NCBI RefSeq assembly: GCF_016082275.1
Contig: NZ_MOWM01000072.1
Location: forward strand, 1 to 34,062
DNA: 34,062 bases
Origin: Variovorax sp. E3
GTDB lineage: Bacteria; Pseudomonadota; Gammaproteobacteria; Burkholderiales; Burkholderiaceae_C
Reading direction: 5' to 3'
The notes under the pieces: model-generated
Databases searched by the model: none
Told to the model about the DNA's origin: nothing
What the model saw: the letters and a program-made list of their open reading frames with translations, nothing else
Translations under genes and position numbers: made by a program
In this document: in pieces, positions 21,501 to 31,300 of the stretch
How positions within the stretch are numbered: the first letter of the stretch is position 1
Layout of the letters: each line of letters begins with the position of its first letter

Positions 21501-23687
21501 TCGCTCAAGCGCTGGCCGCGGCCGTGGCCGAACTGAACCTGGCCGCCCCCGACGCGCGCGATGCGCTGCATGCGCTGGTCGAGGCGCAGCCTACCGGCTG
21601 GCCTACTGGCGCGTGGCGGCGGACGAGATCAACTACCGCCGCTTCTTCGACATCAACGACCTCGCGGCGGTGCGCATGGAGCGCGACGACGTGTTCGAGG
21701 CCACGCAGTCGTTCGCGCTCGATCTTGCGGCAGCGGGCACGGTCGACGGCCTGCGCATCGACCACCCCGACGGGCTCTATGACCCCGCGCGTATTTCGAG
21801 ATGCTGCAGCAGGGCTACGCGCGGCGCGCGGGGCTGACGCTGCCCGCGCACGATGCGCTCGATGCGCAGGGCCGGCCGGCACGGCCGCTCTACGTGGTGG
21901 CCGAGAAGATCGCCGCCGGCAACGAAGAGGTGCCCGAGCGCTGGCATGTGCACGGCACCACGGGCTACCGCTTTGCCAACGTGGCCAACGGCGTGCTGGT
22001 CGACACCTCGGCCGAAGAAATCATCGGCCATGCATGGCGCCGCTTCACGGGCGAGACGCAGGGTTTTCATGCGCTCTCGCAGGCCGGCCGGCGCGAGGTG
22101 ATGCGCAATGCGCTGTCGTCGGAGCTCAATGTGCTGTCGAGCGAACTGCTGCGCATCGCACGGGCCGACCGCGGCACGCGCGACTACACGCTCAATGCGC
22201 TGCGCCGTGCGCTGGCCGACGTGGCGGCCTGCATGCCGGTGTACCGCACCTACATCGTCGAGAAGCCTTCGGCGCAGGACGAACGCTTCATCGACGAAGC
22301 CACGCAGGCGGCCGAACGCCAGAGCAGCGACGCCGACCATTCGGTCTTTGCCTTCGTGCGCAACGCGCTGCGCGGCGAGGCCGTGGCGGGCGCGTCGCGC
22401 GAGCTGGCCGAACGGGTGCGGCGCTTTGCCGTGCGCTTTCAGCAGTTCAGCGCGCCGGTCACGGCCAAGGGCGTGGAGGACACGGCCTTCTACCGTTACT
22501 TTCCGCTGAGCTCGCTCAACGAAGTGGGCGGCGAGCCCGATCGCTTCGGCTTCGAGGTGGACGCGTTCCATGCGCTCAGCGCCGACCGCGCGCTGCGTTG
22601 GCCGCACACCATGCTCGCGACCTCGACGCACGACAACAAGCGCTCGGAAGACGTGCGCAACCGCATCGACGTGCTGTCGGAAGTGCCCAACGACTGGGTG
22701 CTGGCGCTGACCCGTTGGCACGGCCATTGCCGCGACACGCGGCGCAAGCTGGAGACCGACGACGCGCCGTCGCGCGCCGACGAATACCTGTTCTATCAAA
22801 CGCTGCTGGGCACGCTGCCGCCGGGCGGGCTCGACGCCGGCAGCGCGCCGGCGTATGCCGACCGCCTCTGGCAGTACATGCAGAAGGCGGCCCGCGAGGC
22901 CAAGCTGCGCACGCGCTGGACACAGCCGGACGCGGGCTACGAGGCCGCGCTCGAAGGCTTCGTGCGCGGCGTGCTCGCGAACATGGAGGAGGGCGCGTGC
23001 CTGTCCGACACCCAGCAGTTCGCGGACCGGCTCGCATGGTTCGGTGCGTGGAACGGGCTCACGCTCACGCTGCTGAAATACACCTCGCCGGGCGTGCCCG
23101 ATCTCTACCAGGGCAGCGAGCTGATCGCGCTGAGCCTGGTCGACCCCGACAACCGCCGGCCCGTGGACTACGCGGTGCGCCAGCAGCGGCTCGACGAGCT
23201 TGGCGCGATGGCCGATGCACCGGGGCTGGCGGCGCATGTGCATGCGCTGGCCGCGTCACCGCATGACGGGCGCGCGAAGCTGTGGTTCATCTGGCGGCTG
23301 CTGTCGCTGCGGCGTGCGCATCCGGCGCTGTTTCGCGATGGGGGGTACGAGGGGCTTGCGGTCGAGGGAGCGATGTCTCGCCATGTCGTGGCGTTCGTAC
23401 GGCGGCATGAGGACGAAGCGCTGGTCGTGGTGACGGGGCGGCTCTTCGTCGGGCTGTCGCGCGGCGGGTTCACCGTGCCTTCGCTGCCGGTGGCGCAGGG
23501 CTGGAGCGACACCGTGGTGCGGCTGCCTGCGGCGCTCCAGGGGGCGACCCTGGAGAACGTGTTGACGGGCGAGACCCTTCGCGCCGACGGCGATGCGTCG
23601 CTGCCGCTCGCGGAAGCTTTCGGCGCGATTCCATGGGCGGCGTTCAGGGTGCGTGCTCCTACGCACACGGGTCGAATTCCTACGTAG
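18497..23687 (+). CDS. malQ-treY: Fused 4-alpha-glucanotransferase / malto-oligosyltrehalose synthase, five frame breaks
   Basis: Residues ~1-730 are MalQ (GH77), which disproportionates linear glucans; catalytic blocks are D494 (LRIDHVMGLMRLFW), MVVGEDLGTVEDAV and STHDLATFAGWWAG, ending in VEQANLPGTVNEQPNWRRKLP. A ~50-residue linker leads without a stop into TreY (from ~20770, PRATYRLQFHKDFGF), which turns the reducing-end alpha-1,4 bond into alpha-1,1. TreY blocks are LRIDHPDGLYDPARYFEM, LYVVAEKIAAGNEEVPERW and TSTHDNKRSEDVRNR. Single-base losses near 20040, 20568, 20900, 21591 and 21791 must be restored for one frame of ~1731 residues. The GTG at 18497 overlaps treZ by 8 bp. A separate treY start, such as the in-frame GTG near 20777, cannot be excluded. 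Confidence 0.85.
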
Positions 23688-23766
23688 CCGGCGAGGCGGG
23701 CACGGGAGTCTCTGGCGCAGCGCCCCTCACAGGGTTCCGTATGGTTCTTTCTTCAGGAGATTCCCG

Positions 23767-24093
23767 ATGACGAAATCCTTGTCCCTGCTTTCCGTGCTCG
23801 CGGCGGGCTTGCTTGCCACCGCGGCGCATGCGCAATCGAACCCGCCCGGCGCGGCCGTGCCGCCGAACACGCCGGGCTATGCGACGGGCAAGTCCGAGAT
23901 GGCGGGCGAGGCGCGCAAGGACCGGCGTCCGCAGGTCGGTGTGGCCGCGCCCGCGGGCGACGAGGCGAAGACGCCTGAAGGTGGCGCCGTCGGCAGCGAC
24001 CGGGCTGCCCAGGCAGGCGAGCGCCGTGCCGAGACGCGCGATGCCCGCCGCCCGGGCAAGCCGAAGCCGGTGCCGGGCGGCACGCCGAAATAA
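23767..24093 (+). CDS. Small secreted low-complexity protein
   Basis: This 108-residue protein has a clean Sec signal peptide (KSLSLLSVLAAGLLATAAHA, cleavage after residue ~22). The mature part is rich in Pro, Gly, Ala, Lys and Arg, with no cysteines and no recognisable fold, and looks intrinsically disordered. It is predicted to be periplasmic. The ATG at 23767 has CAGGAGA about seven bases upstream. It follows malQ-treY after 79 bp and faces a convergent small gene. Function is unknown. Confidence 0.65.
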   Translation: MTKSLSLLSVLAAGLLATAAHAQSNPPGAAVPPNTPGYATGKSEMAGEARKDRRPQVGVAAPAGDEAKTPEGGAVGSDRAAQAGERRAETRDARRPGKPKPVPGGTPK

Positions 24094-24141
24094 GCGACGC
24101 GAAGACCGGGGCACGGGGGGCCACCCGGCCCAAGCCGTGCT

Positions 24142-24354
24142 TCAACTGTGCTGGTGCTTCGGCTCCGCGCGCTGGCGGATCTCGCTGCGCAGCGCACGCT
24201 GGCCTGCCGACAGCGCGGTCTCGTAGTTGTCCGCGGCGTCGAAGGCGCGGCGCAGCAGGCGAGGGCTTTCGCCCTGTTCGTCGGTCTCGAGCAATTGCCA
24301 GACGTACGCGCCCGGCAACGGCTCCTGGATGGTGAGTTCGATCGGGTGTTTCAT
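24142..24354 (-). CDS. Hypothetical 70-residue protein
   Basis: This is a short soluble protein starting at the ATG complementary to 24352-24354 (MKHPIELTIQEPLPGAYVWQ). The N-terminal half looks like two beta strands (IELTIQEPLPGAYVWQLLET) and the C-terminal half like one Ala/Arg-rich helix (AADNYETALSAGQRALRSEIR). I recognise no family. The frame is open further upstream, but that part is Arg/Ser-rich and unconvincing. A TGTAGG-N4-GTCC element (24388-24401) lies ~35 bp upstream of its start. It runs in the same direction as the 77-residue membrane protein, 49 bp apart. Confidence 0.6.
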   Translation of the reverse strand: MKHPIELTIQEPLPGAYVWQLLETDEQGESPRLLRRAFDAADNYETALSAGQRALRSEIRQRAEPKHQHS

Positions 24355-24387
24355 GGATTCACCATGACCCTGCGAGGCTCGCCTGTC

Positions 24388-24401
24388 TGTAGGCCGAGTC
24401 C
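24388..24401. promoter_or_regulatory. GTAGG-N4-GTCC element
   Basis: TGTAGGCCGAGTCC lies in the 49-bp gap upstream of the 70-residue protein gene. It matches the element at 5776-5788 in all fixed positions (TGTAGG, four bases, GTCC). A site of this kind in three separate intergenic gaps suggests a shared regulator or promoter element. This is based only on pattern matching by eye. Confidence 0.22.
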
Positions 24402-24403
24402 GA

Positions 24404-24637
24404 TCAACCCTCTTCGGTCTTGAAGAGGCCGCGCACGTTGAGCGCCGCAAGGCACACCTGCAGCGCGATCAGCGCCCACGCGCTGGTGTGCACGCCCCAC
24501 ACCACCCACAGCACGTTGCTCAGCAGGAAGATCCAGAAGCCGAGGTTGCGGCGCGATTCGTCACGCGATGCGACGAGCCACGCGGCGGCCAGCGAAGCCG
24601 CGAAGGCGGGCCATTGGATGAGCGAGAGAAGGTCCAT
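24404..24637 (-). CDS. Small three-helix membrane protein
   Basis: This 77-residue protein has three hydrophobic stretches: residues ~4-23, ~33-49 and ~53-68. The linker between helices 1 and 2 is charged (SRDESRRN). The segment LGFWIFLLSNVLWVVWGVHTSAWALIALQ, here spanning residues 32-60, resembles small uncharacterised membrane proteins of betaproteobacteria. The start is the ATG complementary to 24635-24637, with a GAGAGAAGG-side purine context on the opposite strand giving only a weak ribosome-binding site. Function is unknown. Confidence 0.62.
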   Translation of the reverse strand: MDLLSLIQWPAFAASLAAAWLVASRDESRRNLGFWIFLLSNVLWVVWGVHTSAWALIALQVCLAALNVRGLFKTEEG

Positions 24638-24802
24638 GGGCGTGCATGTGTCTGGAAAGCGATGCGCTCGACTCTGGCACGGCACTCGCCCGTGCGGCAG
24701 GTGCTGTGGACCGACGCGTGGCGTGGGCCGGTTCCCACGTGCGACGTGCCGCACACGCCGCAGATTCACGACTGCAGACACAACACGCTCAGGAGCATCG
24801 AC

Positions 24803-25075
24803 ATGGAAACCCCCGCACCGCCGTTTGACGAGCGCCTCGTCACCTTCAGCTACATGGGCCGGCTCTTTCTGTGCCGCGCCGAGCGGCTCGACGACCAGAC
24901 CTACCGGCCTGTGGTCGTCTGCCGCAGCCGCGCACCGGGCCAGCCCGACATCGATTTGCCCGACGACACCGAGAACGTTTCCTACGGCACCGAGGCCGAG
25001 GCGCTGCGTCACGCCGAGCAGCAGGCCATGCGCTGGGTGCACGACCGCGCGGGCGCGGGCCAGGGGCAGTTCTGA
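24803..25075 (+). CDS. Hypothetical 90-residue protein
   Basis: This is a soluble acidic protein with a good AGGAG ribosome-binding site (24791-24795) seven bases before its ATG. The N-terminal two thirds look beta-rich (LVTFSYMGRLFLCRAERLDDQTYRPVVVCR) and the end is helical (EAEALRHAEQQAMRWVHDR). I recognise no family. It is the last conventional high-GC gene before the AT-richer gap preceding the large exoprotein. Confidence 0.65.
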   Translation: METPAPPFDERLVTFSYMGRLFLCRAERLDDQTYRPVVVCRSRAPGQPDIDLPDDTENVSYGTEAEALRHAEQQAMRWVHDRAGAGQGQF

Positions 25076-25326
25076 CCAGGAAAGCGCGGGGTGCCGAACA
25101 TCGTTTGGCAACAAATTATTGACAAACGCCAACTATTGAATTGGGCCGCTCTCCGCAGCACTAATTCATATTCATTACTCGCGGAATAGAAAGTTCGAAT
25201 TGAGGCAAAGAAGTGTGATTTAGTGCCCTTTTATACGGTGGTTACCCCTAGATAATCGCGCCCCGTGTGTCATTTGGTCACAAATGATTTCGCGGGTAAC
25301 CGAACTATCAGGGAGAGAAAACAAAA
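25076..25326 (+). promoter_or_regulatory. AT-richer upstream region of the cdiA-type gene
   Basis: This 251-bp gap is visibly more AT-rich than everything to its left, with runs such as CTAATTCATATTCATT and TTTTATACGG. It must hold the promoter of the large exoprotein gene. A consensus -35 hexamer TTGACA (25119-25124) is present, but no -10 sits at 16-18 bp. A TTATAC (25231-25236) lacks a good -35. GGGAGAG ~10 bases before the ATG is the probable ribosome-binding site. No precise promoter can be assigned. Confidence 0.4.
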
Positions 25327-28300
25327 ATGAACCGCCATTTGCACCGCGTCGTCTTCAACGCAGCCAGAGGCATGCGGATGGTGGTTCAGGAGACCGCGAG
25401 CAGCACCGGCAAGGGATCGAGCAAGGCGACTTCCCTGGCGGGCGCGGGCGTGCTGGCCGGCGTGGCATTGGCGGGCTTGTTGGGGATGGCCGCTCCGCTG
25501 CATGCGCAGATCGTGGGCGCGCCCAACGTGCCCGGCAACCTGCGGCCCACCGTGCTGGTCGCGCCCAACGGCGTGCCGTTGGTGAATATCCAGACGCCGT
25601 CGGCGGCGGGTGTTTCGCGCAACATCTACAACCAGTTCAACGTGGGCGCGAACGGCGCCATTTTGAACAACAGCCGCGCCAACGTGCAGACCCAACTGGG
25701 CGGCTTCGTGCAGGGCAACCCGAACCTGGCGACGGGCGCGGCGCGGATCATCCTCAACGAAGTCAACGGCGGTTCGCCGAGCCAGTTGCGCGGCTACATC
25801 GAGGTGGGCGGGCAACGCGCCGAAGTGATCATTGCGAACCCGGCGGGGATCAGCGTGGACGGGGGCGGGTTCATCAACGCGTCGCGGGCGACGCTGACCA
25901 CGGGCACGCCGCAGTTCAACGCGGTGGGCGGGCTCGACAGTTTTCTGGTGCGCGGCGGAACCATCACGATCGACGGGGCGGGGCTCGACGCGAGCAAGAC
26001 CGACTACGCGGCGATCCTTGCGCGCGCGGTGCAGGCCAATGCGGGGATCTGGGCGAGCGAGTTGAAGGTGGTGACGGGGGCCAACCAGGTTTCGGCGGAT
26101 CACAGCCAGGTGACGCCGACTGCGGGGACGGGGGCTGCGCCTAGCTTTGCGCTGGATGTGGCTGCATTGGGGGGCATGTATGCCGGAAAGATCGTGCTCC
26201 TTGGTACGGAGCAAGGGCTTGGCGTGCGCAATGCCGGCAACATCGGGGCAAGCGTCGGAAGCCTGGTTGTCACAGCCTCGGGTCGCCTGGAGAACACCGG
26301 GACGCTGGAAGGCCGCAGCGTGCAGCTCGCCAGCACCAGCGGCGACATCGTCAACCAAGGCACGATCCGGCAGACCAGCATGGCGCCCCTGTCGCTTTCG
26401 GCGCCGACGGTCAGCAACACCAGCGGTGGATGGATCGGCAGCGAGCCTGCGCCCGCGCCGACAGCCAGTACGGGCAGCGAGAGCACTGGCGCTGGTACCA
26501 CTTCAGGCGGTGGCTCGACAAGCACCACCGCATCGACTGGTGGCACAACAACCGGTGGCACTTCAATACCTGTCGCTGCACCGATAGAGCCGGGCAGCGT
26601 CAGCGCCGCCGGTGCGATCCGCAATGATGGCGGCAAGATCTACGCAAGCGGCCCGATCACCTTGCAGACGGCAAACTTGCTGAACAACGGTGGGACATTG
26701 AGCGTGGCGAGCCTGGGGCTCAGTCAGCCGACTTTTTCCAACCAGGGTGGGACCATCAATGTTTCCGGGGCCTTCACGGCCAACCTCGGCACCTTCGACA
26801 ACTCGTCGGGAACGCTGCGCAGCGGCAGCCTCGACATCACCACTGCCGGTGACCTGAACAACCAGGACGGCGTGCTGACCAGCGACAGCAATGCGAATCT
26901 CACGGTTGGCGGTTCGGCCAACAATCTGCGCGGCAACATCTCGGCCGCAGGGGCGCTCACGGCCAGCGTGGCCGCAGCCACCGTCAATACCACCGGCACC
27001 CTTGCTTCCAACTTGGGGCTGACGCTCGACACCGGCTCGCTGGACAACACACGGGGCAGCATCCAGTCCGCGCAGGCCGGGGTGCGGCTCACCGCGAGGG
27101 GTCAATTGGTCAACGGCAGCGGGGGCTCGATCAATACAGCCGCCGACCTGGGAATCAACGCCGCTGCGCTCATGAACACCGGCACGTTGCGTGGCGCGAA
27201 CGATGTCAGCGTGGTCGCCACCGGCGCGCTCGTCAACGACGGCAATATCACGGCAGGTCGTCATACGACGCTCACTGCTGCGAGCGTACAGAGCGGTACG
27301 GCGAGCGTGCTCGGTGCTGGCGTCCAGAGCGACGGCAATCTCGGCGGTACGGGTGAGCTGCGTGTCACCGCCACCGGTGCGCTTGCTGCCAACGGCACCA
27401 ATCTGGCCGCAGGCAATGCGACGCTCCAGGGTGCGAGCGTCGATCTCTCTGCCAGCAAGACCAGTGGCGGAAACATTGCCGTTACGGCCACGCAGGGTGA
27501 TGTCAACACCAAAAACAAAGCGGTGATCTCCACGCCCGGTACGTTGAGCATCACGGCGGCAGGCGCGCTGTCGAATGCGGGCGGCACGCTGGGCTCCAAC
27601 GGCGGGACCACCGTCAATGCCGCCAGTATCGACAATGCTTTGGGAGCGATTGCCGCCGTGGCGGGAGACCTTCACGTCACGACCACCGGAACGACCGACA
27701 ACACCTCGGGTCGCCTGGCGGCTTCTGGGAAGGTTGTACTCGCGAACGCCGGCTTGACGAACGTGGACGGCAGGGTCAGCGGCAACAGCCTTGTCATCGA
27801 TACGAACAAGGGAGCGCTGGACAACACGCGCGGAACCTTGACCGCAGACGGCACCATCGATGTGAACTCGGGCTCGCTCGCGAACGACGCAGGCTTGGTG
27901 CATTCCGGCGGCGCGATGTCCATCGAGACGCACGGCGGAGCTTGATCAACACGAACGCGGCAGCCTACGCGAACGGCAAGGGCGGCATCCTCAGCGCCGA
28001 CACCCTGCGCATCGCCACAGGTGCCACAGACGGCTCTTATGGCCGTGTAGACAACAGCGCTGGCTTCATCGGCTCGAAGAATGCCCTGAGTGCCAACACG
28101 GGCGAATTCATCAACGGCAACTCCGGCACGGTGCTCGGCCAGTCGACAGTGTCCATGGCAACCCAGGGCGCGGCTTACGACAACAGCGGCGGACAGACGT
28201 TGGCTGTGGGCAATCTGCAGATCGATAGCGGGAGCGGCGAAGTAAAAAACGTCGACGGCCTGATTCGTTCTGGCGCCATGACCACGGTACGCGCCGCAGT

Positions 28301-31300
28301 CTCGACAACACCGCCACCTCCGGAACCGACCGAGGCATCGAAGGCCAGAACGTTGCCGTGACGGCCGCGACGGTCAAGAACAAGCTGGGTGCCATCCGCG
28401 CTGATGTGAACATCACTCTGACCAGCACTAGCCTCATCGAGAATGGCACGGGTGGCCTCATCTCCGCAGGTGACACCGTCAGCGTCGTCGATCCGAATGC
28501 CGCGAAAACTCTGAACGTATCCAACGCCGGCGGCACCATGCTGGCCGGAAAGACGCTCACGGTGAATGCAGCATCGCTTGCCAGCAGCGGCAAGCTGCTC
28601 TCCCGGAGCGACACGCGCCTTGATTTGACGAAAGATGCTGCGTTTGCGTCGGGCAGCGAAACCATTGCCAACCGGAACCTGAGCGTCGCGGCCGGCGGCG
28701 ACATCACCAACAGCGGCCGGATCGCCGCAGGCAACGATCTGTCGCTCTCGGCCGCCAACGTCAACAACGCTGCGGCAGGCGACATCCAGGGCACCACCAC
28801 CCGGCTGAGCGCCAGCGGAACCGTGACCAACCGGGGCATCATCGACGGCATCGTGACGCGCATCGATGCGGGCACGCTGACCAATATCGGCACCGGTCGC
28901 ATCTATGGTGACCAGATTTCCATCGGTGCCGGCACGCTCGACAACTCCGCGGACACAGTCGGCGGCATCACCAGCGCCGCGACCATTGCCGCGCGGGTAC
29001 GCCTGGACATTGGCGCAGTCGCCGTCAACAACCGGGATGGCGCCCTCATCTTCAGCGACGGAAGCCTCGCCATCGGTCGCGAACTCAACGCGCTCGGCCG
29101 TGCCGTCGGCACGGCAACGAACATCGACAATCACGCCGCGACCATCGAGGCCACCGGCAACGTCGACATCAAGACCACCACGCTGAACAACACCAACGGT
29201 GGCGTCACCTGGACCTTGCAGCCGGGCACACCCCAGAACTTTGTCGAATACGAGCTCCCAGGCAGCGGCATACGCTACAAGGCCGATGAAGTGCTCATCG
29301 GGTTCGGGGGGCTCACGCAGTTCCCGGACACAGGCTGGAACGGCTGGACCGCCGCGAGCGCCGCCAATCCCTTGACGGCCGGCAGCAACCCCTACGCCAG
29401 ATTGCTGATTCCCTCGCCGGACTATCCGTTGGCACAGTTCCGTACGTACTACCTGCAAAGCCCGGCCAGCAGCCAGAACCGGAGCTACCAGTCGTGTGGT
29501 GGTGGCGAAGGCACGGCTTGCGACACTTCCAACATCGCCGGCGCGTGGTATCCGGGCACCGATCCCATATGGGCAACCTTCGGCGTCACACCACCCCCGG
29601 TGGACTTTCCGCTGAACTTCCTCGGCCGACGCTACCCGCTTGCCGTGGGTCAACAGTCGGTCGTCACGGGCACGGATTACCTGGGGCGCGATGTTGTCGA
29701 GTCCCTGGACCATCCGTTCACCCAGGCCGAGTCCGACCAGTGGCAGGCCTATCAGCAGGCTCACGCCAACCTCGACAAGGCCACGCTGGCGTTCATCTAC
29801 ACGATGACGGGTACGCCGGCGCAGGAGGCGAACTACAAGCCGCCGCGTTTTGCGTCGACCTACGATTCCTACGTCTACACCGTCACCCCGTCCACGCCGG
29901 TCCTGCAAAGCTCCGCGCCGGGCAAGATCATCGCGGGCGGCACGATGGACATCGCCGTGGGCAGCGGCGTCAACGACATGAGCCAGATCCTGGCCGGCGG
30001 CGCGCTGACGGTCACCGGCGGAACCATCGTCGACAAGGGGCTGACCGTCGATGCGCCCACCGTGCGCGTCGGCACGGTGTCTCACAGCTATGTCGAAGAG
30101 CACAGCAGCAACGATGTGCGGGTCAACCAGATTGCGCCGTACAACCTGACAACCAATTCCACCGCAACGCTTGCCGCGGCCCGCCAGGAGGGCAATATTG
30201 CTGTCGCCGTGGGAAAGCCGGGTACCGGGGCGTTGTCGGTGGGGCAAACCGGCGCGGGGACCCAGGCGGCTGGCGGTGTTGCCGGCAACGCTATCGTCAA
30301 ACCCATCCTCCAGGTGCCGTCAAACAGCGGACCCGGCGGCACGGCGGGCGTCGCCGGCGCCACGGTCGTGCGCACCAGCGTGCCCAACGTCGCGATACCC
30401 AGTGCGAGCCTGTTCAGGACGATGGGCAATCCGTCGAGCCACTACCTGATCGAAACGGATCCCCGGTTCGCCAACTATCGGAACTGGCTGTCCAGCGACT
30501 ACCTGCTCAACAACCTCGGGCTGAACCCCGACACCACCCTCAAACGTCTGGGGGATGGCTTCTATGAGCAACGCCTGATTCGCGAGCAGGTCGCCCAGTT
30601 GACCGGCTACCGCTACCTGGATGGTTTCCAGAACGATGAGGCGCAGTACATGGCGCTCATGAATGCCGGTGCGGCCTTCGCCCAGCAGTACGGGCTGCGT
30701 CCCGGCGTGGCACTGACGGCCGCGCAGATGGCGCAGCTGACCAGCGACATCGTCTGGCTGGTCGAGCAGACGGTGACATTGCCCGATGGCAGCACGCAGC
30801 GCGTGCTGGTGCCACAGGTCTATGTGCATGTGAAGCCGGGCGACATCGACGGCTCCGGCGCGCTGCTGTCCGGCGGCAGCGTGGACATGCGTCTCTCGGG
30901 CGACCTCACGAACTCGGGAGGCACGATTGCCGGGCGCCATGCGGTCTCGATCTCGGCGGACAACATCAACAACCTTGCGGGCCGCATCACCGGCGAAGAT
31001 GTCACTCTGAAAGCCCGAACCGACATCAACGTCATCGGTGCCGTGGTGGATGCGACCAAGAGCCTGACGGCCATCGCGGGGCGCGACATCAACGTGATCA
31101 CGACCACCCGTGACTCGAAGAGCGACACGGGGCCGCTGGCGCGCTCGAGCGCCGACAGCGGGGTAAGCCTCAGCGCCACGACGCTGGACCGTGTAGCGGG
31201 GCTGTATGTCACGAATCCGGGAGGAAGCCTGAATGTCGTGGCTGTGCGCGACGCCAACGTGATCGGCGCCGAGATCAAGAGCGCGGGCGATGCGACGGTC

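Noticed and set aside
20030..21800. Programmed ribosomal frameshifting as explanation of the malQ-treY breaks
   Set aside because: Five same-direction shifts in one gene, at sites without slippery heptamers or a common downstream structure, would give negligible full-length product. Base-calling errors are simpler.
23655..23687. TCCTAC motifs near the end of treY as further copies of the GTAGG element
   Set aside because: They fall inside the treY coding end and lack the GTCC half at the right spacing, so they were not counted.
25119..25124. TTGACA as the -35 box of the exoprotein promoter
   Set aside because: The hexamer is perfect, but no reasonable -10 lies 16-18 bp downstream, and the position is ~200 bp from the start codon. 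Not called as a promoter.
27942..28361. Separate small haemagglutinin-like gene starting with TTG at 27942
   Set aside because: Its sequence continues the repeats of the upstream frame and is continued by the next frame; both junctions are explained by one missing base each. It is an internal piece of the exoprotein gene.
29494..30567. Plus-strand open frame overlapping the exoprotein in a different frame
   Set aside because: Its product is Arg/His/Gly-rich with no family likeness, while the exoprotein frame through the same bases encodes conserved CdiA-type sequence (ETDPRFANYRNW block).
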